Positions 1-32,500 of a stretch of 64,000 nt of DNA are shown piece after piece. Every line of letters begins with the position of its first letter. Within the stretch, counting starts at the first letter, position 1. The stretch covers positions 56,895 through 120,894 of the forward strand of contig JAOPHQ010002043.1 of the NCBI GenBank assembly GCA_030340625.1, in the 5' to 3' direction. Origin of the DNA: Merluccius polli (lineage: Eukaryota; Chordata; Actinopteri; Gadiformes; Merlucciidae). The notes beneath the pieces were generated by a model, which ran no database searches, was not told the DNA's origin, and saw nothing but the letters and a program-made list of their open reading frames with translations. Made by a program: the position numbers and the translations under genes.

Positions 1-136
1 AAAGTAGGGAGAGGGAGGGGTGTGGAGCGGAGTGCAGAGTCCGAATTTAGACTAGAGCTGAAATCACAAATATTTCATAATCTACCTTTTAAATTGAGGA
101 AATTTAAGTTGTATTGATTGTGTGCATATGCATTAG

Positions 137-4672
<4,536 letters not shown>

Positions 4673-6496
4673 CACAGAATGCTAATGGGAAATCCTCATT
4701 AACTGTTACACTCAAATACATTTTTAACCCAATATACACAATGCAATGAAATTATGAATTCAGGGATACTGATACATGAACTGTAAATTAAGTAAATATG
4801 AATTAAACTAATTTATACTGGTACTGTACATAATGAGAATACCATCGTACTATTGACTTAATAAAAATATGAACTGGATGTACAACACCTCATTGTGAAA
4901 ACTGCCATTTTATTAGATCATTATTGCATTGACTCATCAACATAACAGATAATCACAAATCACACTCATTACACTGTTGTGAATTTATTTTTATTTTTTA
5001 TTTTTGTACAGTTATGACATCATTAATTGCAAATCTACTACGGTCAGCATTTAGACATTATTTGTGCAAAACAAACTTAGCCAGCTTGGGTTTTTCTTTT
5101 TTCTTTTTAAAAGGAGGGAATAAATACGATAGGGGAAGCATTTTGTGGGACCCGTGTCAACTCACTGTCTGCCATTAGAGAAGTTCCATTGTCATTTTGA
5201 GTGGATATTTCAATGAAACCCAAGACCACAAATTAACTCGGTGCTATTACAAGCCAAGGACCATTTCTGGGAACCTGAACAAGGAGAGGGGTCTTGGTTT
5301 AAGATAATGCCTTTAGTGCCTGGGGTTGGCTGTTAACTGTTGATTGTAACGCTATTAACCAGCACACCATGGCTGGACAGATCTTTAACAGGCTCAGTCT
5401 CAAAACAACATGGTGACAAAATAAACTACAAATAAATGCCATAGAAACAAACTTCCATTGATGGGGTCGACAACATTGTGTTTAACAGATTTTTATAACA
5501 GAAAAAGATTTTGAAACAATTGCAGGAGTGTCGGTGGTGATTTCTGCTACAGATGCCCCATATCTAAACAAAAAAAGCCAACCATTTTTCCAAGGACCAG
5601 GGATTAAACCTAAACCATGAGCCGGTTTATTCAAGTATATTCCAACTGTTTTCCAAACTGAAAAAAGCACTTCCTTTTCATTAGGTCATAACAACACACA
5701 TTACACAAGACAACCACCAAGCTGTCGATCTCAACTATAGGCTTAAATCATTTCTTGAAAACCTTGTGTCAGAGACATTGTTTTCTACGAGGCAGTGGAA
5801 GAGGTCATGGGGACGCAAACTCACGTCGAGACACAATTCCAATCAGTATCTTTGGTGGCTTTGCTCTTGCCCGTTAACCTGCAACCCGTCTACGATGGTG
5901 TTCACTCGACCCGTCTAAAAAGGAGATAACCCCGTTTCACAAGCACGTATTGAAGTCTCCTTACTGACCGCACCGACACTAGTTCAACTCCTTAACTCCT
6001 CTTCTACCGTCTTACAGGGGTTTAAAAAAAAACAAACAAAGGAAGTTTTTAAGGGGTGGATGAAGGCATCTGTAAACATATTCAGTCGAGAGACTCATTG
6101 CCACAAACGCAACAGAGTTATCAATTAAGGCATTGATACAGACAGAGCTGTGCATTTAAACCAGAGTAGAAAACCCAAATTTGAAAAGAAATTATGTACA
6201 CAGGTAAGTGCTACTTGAGTCACGTAGTGGTCCGCACATCGAGGATGTCAACCACTGGAACCAGTAATGGCCATCCTTGTTCCAGAAAGTTATACGAGGG
6301 GGTGGTGAAGAGAGGGGGGCTTGCGATATAAGGGCCAGGATTTTTCCCCGCTAGTTGGAGCATGTCATGGTGGTGGGGGAGAGGAGAGCGTTTGGCATTG
6401 GCCCAGGCAATGGTATAGAACGAGATGCATGGGGAGACGCTCGGTAAGGTCACAGGAGGTTTGAACGACGGTCGTCGGGGTGGGGGGGGGGGCGTG
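4673..6496. other. Convergent 3' UTRs of POLQ (+) and UBA6 (-)
   Basis: No coding exon seen. Both genes end here tail to tail. A plus-strand AATAAA at 4860-4865 suits POLQ. A minus-strand AATAAA (TTTATT at 4909-4914) could end a long UBA6 3' UTR; other minus-strand AATAAA candidates lie in the T-rich stretch at about 4980-5005, so the true end is unclear. Otherwise unique AT-rich sequence. Confidence 0.5.
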
Positions 6497-18313
<11,817 letters not shown>

Positions 18314-19836
18314 GGTGGGAGGGGAGGAGGGGGGACTTCGCTGGTGCAAGAAAGAGCTAAAAAAAAAAAAAAGGGAAAGCAAAGAGTAAATCATATCGCA
18401 AATAGCACAGAGAGAGAGGACACAGAGCTGGGTGAACCTGGCCATGATTTTCTCTTGTTGATAGTCCAAACATGTAATTAAGTGTCCTCAAAAAAACCAG
18501 GGGCAGTTTCTTGCAGGCCAACAAAAAACAAAAACAACAACAACAACGCATTGCTACAGCTAAATTAGCCAACGTGACCCACTAGTCCGACACCACCCTA
18601 ACGTCAAGTTATTCACCGTCCCTCGCCAGACTCACTCTCTCTCTAACTATCTCTGCTGTGTTGTTGGCTGTGTTGAAAGGGACCTGTGCTAAAGTGGACC
18701 AAACTAGCTCCACCATGGATGTTGTGTGGGCCTACGGACACCAGCATAGTGCTAGCAAAGTGATGTTAGCTTAGAGAGGTGCCACTGTCTGGAAAAGCCG
18801 GCATCAGGCAGGAACACATGCAATACACAACTAGCAAACAGCGACGACACGTACGCCATTTGGCGAAGAGGGAACGGTATACATTTTAAGTACAGTTACA
18901 GTGGTGAAAATAAACGGTGCAACCTTTAAAAAAAACACATAAATGTAACGCAATGGGTGTGAGATTGCTACCTGTCAGTGTACGCGAGGAGCTGTAGCGA
19001 ATGAATGGCTCTGAGTGGCTAGAAACTTGGAACGGTTCCGGGTTATTTTGGTCACGTGACACAATAGAGGGCGGGATTGTGTGCCATATAAAGCTGGTCT
19101 GTCAATATAGCGCGGGTGACTTTTATACCATTTGGCACCGTTAAACATGCTCCAATAATGTTTTTATTATTAACTTTGTTTTAACTTTATGTGTTTCTGC
19201 TGGTTAACATGTATAGTGAGCAGAAACTCTGTGATTCAAACTACACGCTTGTGAAAGTCTGCAATGACTTCATGTATTGATAGGTATTGGCATATTAAAC
19301 TTGTACACCGGTTAGTTATATTATATAGCATCCTATAATATTTCCATTCTGAAAGAGCAAACACAAATTGAGACCAATAATAAGGATTTTGCAACGCTAC
19401 TAGTTAGATGGATTACATTTTGAGACCCTTACTGTTCAAACAGACAAAGGTCAATCGAGGAAAAGTAAAACATTTACATGAAAATGTGTGTGTATGTGTA
19501 TGTGTGTGTGTGTGTGTGTCTATCTGTATGCCTTCCTCTTCGGTCTGATTCTCACATTTTCCCCTCAAAATGCTCTATCTTCGTATGTCCTAATCTGTCC
19601 GTTTTTTCTGGGGACTTTGACAGTTGACAGGCCCATTACTGCTGTAAATACCCGGTGTGGACTCCTCCACATCCTCCCACTTCTCATATTGGTCAGACGG
19701 ACCACGGTCGGTAACTCCCCCCAAAGTAAAGTCCGACAGAGATACACACATGCATTGAGTTCCAAAGTGCCAGTGTCTGCCTGTCCTTGTTTGTCTCTCG
19801 GACACCTGTCCACAGACTCCGCTCTCTCTCGCCGCG
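18314..19836. promoter_or_regulatory. Head-to-head promoter region of UBA6 (-) and GRHPR (+)
   Basis: The UBA6 ATG exon has an acceptor after a T-rich tract (exon upper edge about 18356). A likely 5' UTR exon has a donor with its last exonic base at 18972. Near its start, at 19051-19060, lies the palindrome GTCACGTGAC, an E-box of USF/TFE3/MYC type. A short GT repeat lies at about 19482-19518. The GRHPR 5' UTR occupies the stretch just before 19837. No TATA box seen for either gene. Confidence 0.6.
19051..19060. promoter_or_regulatory. GTCACGTGAC palindromic E-box upstream of UBA6
   Basis: Perfect 10-bp palindrome just outside the presumed UBA6 first exon. The same 10 bases occur at 29016-29025 in the other head-to-head promoter. 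bHLH-Zip factors bind this core; use here is inferred. Confidence 0.55.
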
Positions 19837-23298
<3,462 letters not shown>

Positions 23299-25641
23299 GA
23301 ACCAATAGACTGATTTCACCTATTTATTAGGACAGTCCCCTTTCATTTACCTTAGCTTTCAGACCGTTTTATAGTCAGAGAGTAATGCCTATTCATTCCT
23401 GACCACTGCACAAATGTAAAAAATGTAAAAATCTCAAACAAGTAATGAACATTACCTTTTTAATATATCAATATTACAACTAAAGCACTGTGTTTTTCAA
23501 AACATTTGACAAAGACGAACATTACATCCTCTGTTAATTTTTACATTAGGTGTAGGTGTCAAAGAATGAATATTTTAGAGGGTATAAGGCAGGAACTCCT
23601 TCTGGGGAAATCTAAAATGTAAGAAAGCGTATTATATTTCACATTAAAAACTGTTCACAACAGTTTCAAAAGACAGCACCATGGCAAGTTTAACAGGCCT
23701 CTAATGCCATGAGGCAAATAAGCCATTTTAGAAGATTCAAACTTTGAACCTTGGTTCTGTAGTATATTATCATGTTACTTCAATGCAACTCAATATGTAT
23801 ATATCTGCTCTCACAACCTCTTCTCGCCAAGATGTGTGGGTATGCGAGGCAAACATGCCAAACCAAACCATGGTTTCACTTCACAGACCATTTCACCAGC
23901 CTTGTGTATTCATCAATTTTGGTCAGAGAAAATGATAGCTTAAGTTAACAGTGACAACATCATGTTATTTTCTTTAAATAAAAAATAAAAAAAACCTTTT
24001 TCAATCTCAAAAAGGATTGATGATTCCTTGCTTTCTATAGGTAACACTGCAACAACTCAATATTAAGGTGCTCTCTCAAAATGGAAACGATATATTGTAA
24101 TTCTAGGATAGTAAGAGACAGTGTAACAGACACAAAAAGGCAAACATGGACTCAAGACTTTTTACTCTACAGCGCTTAATTAACGGCAATCTCAATTATC
24201 CAACTTTAATCTATTTGAGTCAAATTGTTGGCAATTCATCATTTACCACAAAGAATGGACAACACAATAAACGGTAAAAAAAGAAAAAAGCAATATAAAT
24301 GATTCGACGTTTCTAGATCCTACCATCACAATGGAGAGTCCACAGACTCTATGTGTCTTGTGGAGCTATGCCCTTTATAACGAACAGCAGGAGATAGAGA
24401 GGAGTTGGTACATCGTTGGAAAGCAACAACAGTTATGCACTTCTACATTCCAGTCAAAGGTTTATTTTTTTTTGGTTAGATGAAATTGACATTTTTAGTG
24501 CATTTATAATGGATGAAAGTTGGTGATATGGGACACATATAAAGCACTGATATAAAGTGCTGTGGCAAACATCTCTACATCTAGCTTAGTTCATGTATTA
24601 CTGGGTTTAAGTTAGAGAAAACATGATGCCATTATAAAAGTCTCATATTTACATGTCTAAAACACTGAAACATTTGCTGTACCTTTTCGAAATTTGGACT
24701 CGACTGAAGTCAATTTGTTGATACAGTGGCCCACTTCATTGTCCTTTGAAACGAGTATACATACAGATGCTGAGTGCAAATAAACACCAGGTTTGTAGGG
24801 CTCAATGCTACTTCTTCCTTCAAAGATTATTTGGCACATTTCTGCTGATTTTTTGCACACCATAAGCTACCAGTTCCCCAGCTCTAATCTGCCTCAGGTC
24901 AAGACGAAGATTCATAAAGGTGCTCATACAAGGCAGCTTCTGCTTTAACCATTGAATTGAATGACATTAAAAAAACACTGATCTAGCACCACTTCATAAA
25001 AGTGTACGTTCACTTCCCACAGTCACTTCTGTGAAAAGGCCAAACAACAAATCTTAAAAGATTGACACAGAGTGACACACAAACACAAACACCACACACA
25101 AACCCATCAACTGTTTCTTAACATGAGAAGTCGATGCTGAGGTTTACTGGAACATCACTTTCAGACAGGACTCTAAACAGTAGGATACTTCGGGAATAAT
25201 TTGGATGTAAAGATGACATGGAATAGAAATGATGGGGAAGTCAGTGTTTCACTAATCACCACCAGTGGCAAGAATAACCACAATGATATGTTTGTGTGTT
25301 TGTATGGCGATTCATATTGTATATTGTTTGTTGGTTTGTTTTCTTTAATATATTTTCACATAGCAGATCTTGGAATAAATAAGGTGCAATAGTGGGTCTA
25401 TAACCACTTCCACTACCACTTACCACTTAATACCTTAAAAAACCAACGTAAAAATGTGTTTAGTGACTCAGAAAGTATAGGATACACAACAATCGCCATA
25501 AACTCCCGTATTAACCAAATTGGAAAATGTAATAATTGCAAAATCTTCAGGAGGACAATCGGTTCTTTCAATTTCGGGTCATGGTTTTGAGCCATATAAA
25601 AAAAAGGTCACGCCACGATGGCTCATGATGAGCCTCTTGTC
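23299..25641. other. Convergent 3' UTRs of GRHPR (+) and ZBTB5 (-)
   Basis: AT-rich and without coding exons. A plus-strand AATAAA at 23977-23982 may end GRHPR. ZBTB5 probably has a long 3' UTR from 25641 downwards. I see no transposon here. Confidence 0.5.
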
Positions 25642-28234
25642 CTACAGCAGGGCGTTGGGCATGTTGATGCTCTGCCAGCGCAGGCAGGTGGTCTTGGAGT
25701 GCTTGTACAGGTGGGACGACTGGCTGAAGCGCTTGCCACACTTGAGGCACGCGTACGGCTTCTCCCCCGTGTGCACGCGGATGTGCTTCTTGCAGTCCGT
25801 CAGGGTCAGGAAGGTCTTACAGCAGATCTTACAGGCGTACTTCCGCGCGCCTTCCACCACCAGCACGTTGTGCTCCGACAGGGCCTTCTTGCACTTGGAC
25901 AGCACGTCCGCCGAGGCCCGCGTCAGATGGGGGGGCAGGGAGGTGGGCCTGCTCCCGCTCCCGTCATAGCCCCCGGCGTCGTTGAGGAGCAGCGGCCCGC
26001 CCAAACTCGAGGAGGAAGAGGAAGGGTCTTGGATAACGGCGCCGCCTCCGATGCCGTTGGCCAGCTTAGGGGCCGCGCGTCGGTAGCCAGGGTAACCCAT
26101 GGAAGCGTTCGTGGCTCCTTCCGCAGCTCTCGAGGCTTGCGCCAGGGAGTGAAGGCCCAGACTGGAGTGCTGAAAGTCCAGACCAAACGGATCAGAACTG
26201 ACCCCCTGCGGGCTGCCCAGGTCATCTCGCAGGGGCCGAAGGAAGAGAGACTCTCCGAAACCACCGTGACCCTCGCCGCCCAGTGAACCTGAACACAGCA
26301 AAGAGGCGGAGCCAGATGGGCCGGCACCTTCCTGTCCGAAAAGGAAATTATGCGTGACTGCATCGCCGGTTGTGGTGTTGGGGAGGTCATCGTCCCTGGC
26401 GACCAACACTGACCCGGCACCTCCGAAACCCTTAGGGCTGAGAAAGTTGGAGATGCTGAAACCGGCTTTTCCGTTTTGGCCATTGCTACACCCGAAACCC
26501 CCAGCAGTCCCAGTGCCTCCGCCCATTCCCGCCTTGAGTCGCAGCTGGGAGCTGGGTTGGAGCATGGTGTCGGGGCGAGGCTGGGGGTCGGAGGATAAGC
26601 TGCGGTCACTGCTCTGGGTGCTTTCGGGACTCAGCTCCACCTTCTCTTCCTCGTCCTGGCCTGACATACCGTGCCCGGCCGGATTATCGCCCTCCGCTTG
26701 GGACGTCACATAACTGGTCTCGTCGGTTGGCTCGGGGGAGCTGAGTGGCTCGCATTTTACCACCACCTGTGTGAAAGAATGTAACATTACATTGTAGACA
26801 TTACATTGTTTGATTCATTTTTTGTATATATAAAAAGTTCAAATGCTAATGTAATAGCTTTACCTTCTCTTCCAGTGCCTCCTCCTCCTCTTCCGTCTTG
26901 GACATGATTTTCACTTCTGCTCTGTTGTCTCTGAGATCTCCTTCCTCTTTGTATTCCTCCTTCCCCACTCCTCCCTGCATCCGCCCTGACTGCTCCCCTT
27001 CACAGTGTACACTGTCTGATTGGCTGGGCATCTGAGCATCATCTTGGGAAGCCCCAACCAGTCCAGCAACTTCAGCAGATTCCTCCCCCATTTTGTGAGA
27101 GTCTGGGGAAAGCAGTGATCCTTCCTCCCTGTCTTCTGCCTCTCCTAACATACCTCTTACAGGCACAGAGGGGCGTGGTCTCTGCCTGGGTCTGTCATCC
27201 GATAGGCCCAGGCTAAGTGTTTGCTTGCGCTTGTGGAAGCGTCGGATTGGGAAGGACGGTGTCTGTTCAACCGCTCCACTGTTCAGAGACCTTCCCACCC
27301 CGTCCTCCTCCATGCCCCCCAGCGCTGAGCTCACAAGGCTTAGCCCCAGCTGCTGCAACAAGAAGGAGCGCTGCAGCCTGGATGTAGCGCTGTTAGCCGC
27401 CAGGTTTGCATTCGCTGCCAACTCTGCTGCTTGTTGCTGCTGCTGCTGCTGTTGTTGTTGTTGTTGTTGTTGCTGCTGCTGTTGTTGCTGTTGTTGCTGT
27501 TGTCTATGCCTCTGCTGGTCCTGCTGAGGTTGGTGCCGCAGGGGTCTGTCGGCCTGGGGGGAAACGGGCAGGGTACGGTTGGTGAGGTAGTGTTTACAGG
27601 CCTTCACCACGTTGTTCAGGTGCAGGTGTGAGGCTGCCAGGAGGATATCCATCACGTTGCTTTCCCCCAGCACCAGTGTTGACGTGTACATCATGTCGAC
27701 CAGGGCCGCAAAGGCTTCTGCTGTGACCACCTGATGAGAGAAAAGGAAAAGAGATGATCACTTAATTCGTATAACATAATAGTATCGGCACCCCTCAAAC
27801 CAGCGGCATACAGTAAATCAGCAGTGGAAAAAAATGTAGTACTCAGCAAATCATTTATTTGATTTTTGATTTTCACTTTTACATTCCTCAACCCCTTTCT
27901 GCTTATATGTGTATCATTCACCACCTTTATTATTAGCATAACTATTATAACAGCATACTATGATAGCATTACACTTGTTTACGTCCTCTTGTTCACATGA
28001 AGCGTATATTAAAGTCCTTCTCACCTCACTGTCCAGCTGGATCATGTTCATGCTAGCGTCTCCCTCTGTCACGGTGAAGAGGGCTCTGAAATGGGTACTG
28101 CAGGCCGCCAGCACAGACCGGTGGGCCTTAAAGTGACGGCTGCCCACCATAATCACACAGTCACACAGCTGGCCATGGACACGCTGGTAGTTGAGTTGCT
28201 GGAAGACCTGCTCAAAGTGGCTGGGGAAATCCAT
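25642..28234 (-). CDS. zbtb5: Zinc finger and BTB domain-containing protein 5
   Basis: BTB-zinc finger transcription repressor (human ZBTB5 represses CDKN1A). Coding exons 28234-28025, 27730-26864 and 26766-25642 give 733 aa against 677 in human. The N-terminal BTB domain begins MDFPSHFEQVFQQLNYQRVH and crosses the first intron at LDSE/VVTAEAF. The C-terminus has two zinc fingers, YACKICCKTF...HIRVH and YACLKCGKRF...HSKTTC, joined by TGEKP, then WQSINMPNALL. A serine/proline-rich middle (SEPLSSPEP type) is conserved. A polyglutamine run (about 25 residues, 27431-27510) sits between TLPVSP and LQRSFLLQQLGLSLVSS, where I recall none in human. As I recall, the human coding sequence lies in one exon; here two short introns (294 and 97 bp) with GT-AG ends interrupt it. 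The start lies 4 bp after an acceptor. Confidence 0.95.
27431..27510 (-). repeat. CAG/CAA repeat encoding polyglutamine in ZBTB5
   Basis: On the plus strand, GCTGCTGTTGTT units; on the gene strand, mixed CAG/CAA codons, about 25 glutamines with an RHR break. The mixed codons suggest selection on the peptide or old age rather than a pure expanded repeat. Confidence 0.9.
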
Positions 28235-28577
28235 CGTCCTAGAGGACGGCGAGAGGGGTGGGAAGAGGTGAGACACGACGTGACTATATTCTTCCCCTGA
28301 TAATGACTTTTCTATACTTTACAAACGCAATCGTATAGACCTATGTAATAAAGTGTTAATGTAGTCAAGTCATTGAATGCATATCAAACACGAGCAAACG
28401 TGTCCACAGTAATCAAAATTGACATTTGGCCTTTACTTTGGCTAAATACTTTCTGAGAACCATAGGTTGCCTCTTTTCTTTTTAAGTCACCTGTCCTTGT
28501 AGGGCTAAACTGTTACATTGAGGCTAGCACAGGATAGTCAAGTGACAATCATTGGGGTTGGTTCATTTGAATAGCAA

Positions 28578-28685
<108 letters not shown>

Positions 28686-29015
28686 CTCCTACCTCGGTGG
28701 CTCCTGAGGAGAAGGAGGCACAGGAAGTGAACAGAGGCCCCGGCTTCTCGCTTCAACAAAGCTACCTGGACTAGCCTTTAGCTACAACAGACCTGCGCCT
28801 TTGACGCGCATCTGCAGTTGAGCTCGTTGGGCACGTAGCTGCTCGTCAAATGTCGTGTGGGGTCACAGGCTCAATAGTATATAAGTATTGATACGACCGT
28901 GAATCCGACCTTGGCCCTCGTCATACTTCTCCAGGGACATACCTAAGCTAACGCCACACACTGGTCGTTACTGTACACAGTGTTTTTTTAAGTATCGCTG
29001 GGATTAGTGGGCGGA

Positions 29016-29030
29016 GTCACGTGACGTCAT
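29016..29030. promoter_or_regulatory. Overlapping E-box (GTCACGTGAC) and CRE (TGACGTCA)
   Basis: GTCACGTGAC at 29016-29025 runs into the full palindromic CRE at 29022-29029. The sites share four bases, so bHLH-Zip and CREB/ATF binding would exclude each other. It stands between the ZBTB5 and POLR1E starts. Confidence 0.6.
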
Positions 29031-29547
29031 AGAGCGATGCGGAGCGTGCCCGCGCCGTCTGTCACGCAAAGGACAACATTGTCGTTTTTATAATAATCTT
29101 GCTAAACTGATTTTACTTTAAATAATTGAATACAATGCGCACGTCTCCTCTGCAGCAAGGGTTTATGTTTTGGACTGAGATTTACAATCGAGACTGCTTT
29201 AACAGTTAGACTCACACGGTGGCGCCAGAGCAATAACTTTATTTGGACGGTGTCTGTCGGTTAGATTGGTATATGTATATGATATGTATCTATACATCAT
29301 ACATACATTTATTTTTTAAGATGAAATGGTTTGAGCTAAGTTTGCTTTGTATTATATTATATGATATTATATTATATGATATGATATTATATGATATGAT
29401 ATTATAATATATTATATTATATATTCAGTTTTGTGGCGTTTCTCTTCTTTATAATATCGCTGAAGAGCACTTGCAGTGTTACTCCTTACCGCCAGGTGCC
29501 GCTGTGGTGCGTCTTCACGTGGCTGTGGACGTGAACCCGTGTCATCC

Positions 29548-29593
29548 GCGCATGCGCGGTCCTAGTAGCGACTGCCCACAACAACAATGGCGG
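29548..29593 (+). promoter_or_regulatory. NRF1 site and YY1-like start of POLR1E
   Basis: GCGCATGCGC (29548-29557) is a perfect NRF1 palindrome 30 bp before the ATG. ACAATGGCGGCC over the start codon is YY1-like. Both are usual in TATA-less housekeeping promoters. Confidence 0.6.
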
Positions 29594-32500
29594 CCAACTG
29601 CACGGTTGTGTGTTGTGGAGAAGAAAGAGATGCAGATAAAGCCGCTATTGGTAAATGCGTTATACATTTGACCTTTAGGAATTTGAGATTCATCTTCACA
29701 TTGGTTAAAACAAAGTAATGTCAAAATAAGTCACGTTTCACGCGACAGCGAAACGCGTTTTATACGGCACACGTGGGTACTGTGGGATGGCAGCCCATGA
29801 GCTCGAGTAGTGGCAGCACACGTATACATATAAGTGTTTGTCGCTTCCTAATTCATGTCGTATTAACCCCTTTTTACAGTGGTGTCCAGGGCTATTGCAA
29901 TGTTACCTATCTTACCGACAGAGCGAGTTGTTTTACTTATATGTGCCGTTTTTCCATTTGACAGTTCAGTTCTCCAATGGCAAATTACAAAACGCAGAGA
30001 AGCTGGACTTCACGTTTTACAAGAACACAGACGAGGAAAACCCTCGGAAAAAAAGCAGACGCATGTTGGTAAGAAGAACCGATGCTTTGCATTTGATGCT
30101 GTTCAACTGAGAGAAAACTGCACACACACATCGCCTGGTTCTCCAGCCAGACCACACCATGCAACGTACTCTGTGTTGTCTCTATAGGTGGCTGAATCAG
30201 ACAGACTGTCGTATGTGGGGAACAATTTTGGCACAGGGTCGTTAAAATGCAACAACCTTTGCAAGTACGTTTTTCTTTTTTGAATGCAAACAAAGTGGCT
30301 CCATAACCCCTCTAGTGTTTCCATATTTGAATCATTTACTTCCTTCTTGCCTGTGCAGATACTATGTTGGGGTGCTGAACAAAGACACCATGGAGATGGA
30401 AATGCACAATGCCCAGCTCTTTAACATGCAACCTTTTATAGCAGGTAAACAAGAAAGACTTATTAAGGACAATAGAAAACAGGGCCACCGCCTGATGGCT
30501 CTGTTACCCCAGTCTGTCAACTGTTGCAACCCTGTGAACTTTTGCCCTTTCCTTGTGGGTGTATCTGTTAATTATGTGTACATTTGTACAAACATTTTAG
30601 TCAGAATTAATTTCAGGGTCTTTTGAGGCCATATAACCCATTTTGTTAAGTCCCACTGTGCAATACAGATGTCAACCTGAGCAGGAATAACATTTAATCT
30701 AAAATTAAATGTTAATCTCAAATTAAATCTTTGTTAATATATAACGTTTGTTCTATTGCTATTAAAGAAGTATGATACGTTGACTGGAAAATATTGGTGG
30801 TCAATGGATTGTCAGGCGAACGCTTTTTAATCTCTTTAAACCTGCACTATGTATGTTTTTTCATTAGCAACCTCTAGTGGCTTGAGTTGTAGCTACAGCT
30901 ATATCATTTTCAGACCACAGTAACTGTCTTATGTTTTAATGGAGTAAATTGCTAAAGTAAAATAGTTACATAGTCCAGGTTTGAATAAGTTATTTTGTTG
31001 TAAAGTTTAAACTGTAACTATGACCTGTTTAAAGTTTGTAACTTACCTGTGTTTTTTCAAACTAGGGGAGACAGAGACGACAGATCAGGTTGACGCCGTT
31101 AAGCTGACCTACACTGAAAAGGTACCATAACTCCCACTAACCACACCCACACAGTTCTCCAAATCACCAACATTATCACCTCTTATCTGAGCTGTTGGTC
31201 ACCTTCTTCCACTAGGATCTGTGTCCTGTTTCTCCAATGCACTGAGACATTACAAACTTGTTCATATGCTAAGCTGTGTTTGTCTTGTATTTGCCCTTAG
31301 TTGGACTCCCTGGTTGAGGCGTTTGGAACCACGAAACAGAAGAGAGCCCTGAGCAATCGCCGGCTGAACAAGGTGGGCGCCGATGCTCTGGCGAAGGTCG
31401 TGGAGAAGGCAGCCAACAGCGTTATTGAACAAAAGGGCTTTGCAGGTAAATGTGTCTGCTATCTGTGTGCTAAATATGTCCTGTGTCTTTGATATTATTA
31501 ATTAAAATAAACTGGTGAATATTGATGGTACTTTTGACTTTTTGGTCAACCATCGGAAGTGTAGGAAATTCAAGAGATCAGTTGTTTTCTAAAAGTTGTT
31601 GTCAGTTGTTTTCTTCTCAAGTCCATACCTGTAAATTATTTGTTGATCCTTTTAACCATTTAAATCAATCTGTTATGTCAACTTTGTCTCATTTTGCAAC
31701 CTTTATTTTTCAGTTATAGTATTTATCAGTTATCTATATCTACCCTGCTCACTTTTGTCTCCCCCCTCAGCTCTCAGTGAAGAGCTCTATGAGGCCAATA
31801 CCCAACTAGACGTGGCTCTCTTCATTCCCCCGTGCTACTCAGATGCTGAAAGGCCCGAAGATGTCTACTTGTTTAATGACCGTATCCTTTACCATTTGTA
31901 TGAACTCTGTGGAACAGACTTGTTTTTTTTACCACATTAACATTGCCATTGTGCGTGTTTTGTTGCTCCTACACGTCGTTTTCCTTCATTGTTTGCTAGT
32001 CATGTCTCCGGCGGATTATAAAGAGTTGGCTGAGGCTGGTTCCAAAATGGAGGCTCTTGTAGCAGAGGGTCTGCAGAAATTGAAGGATGACAAATAGTAG
32101 GTCTCTTGCTCCCTAAAGCACAATGGCTGCCTAATAAGCAATGTCTGATTTTTGATTAGCCTTCTACTTTTCTTTTTATTTAACAGTTTGAGCATTATTA
32201 AGCATCTGGAATCTCTACCGAGTGGAAGTGAAGCCAGGGATAAGATGTTACGCTGCTCTGCCTACCTCTATATGCTCCTGCAGCTGGCTCGAGAGGGAAG
32301 GGTTAACGGCAGATGTGAGTGCTTTTCGACAATTAATACACGCCAGTGTTGCCAGTTCTTTTGACCGTTAACATGCGTCTCCTTATATTTGTTTTAATTT
32401 GCAGTCGGCCAGAAGGACGGGTGCACTTTCAATCTCCGGAGAAATATCTTTAAGACCTTTACCGTGGAGTCATTTTACAAAGGCCGGTATGACGGTCACC

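Noticed and set aside
25618..26286. 222-codon plus-strand ORF
   Set aside because: Antisense to the ZBTB5 last exon, which has zinc fingers on the minus strand.
25923..26609. 228-codon minus-strand ORF
   Set aside because: Alternative frame of ZBTB5 with no recognisable motif.
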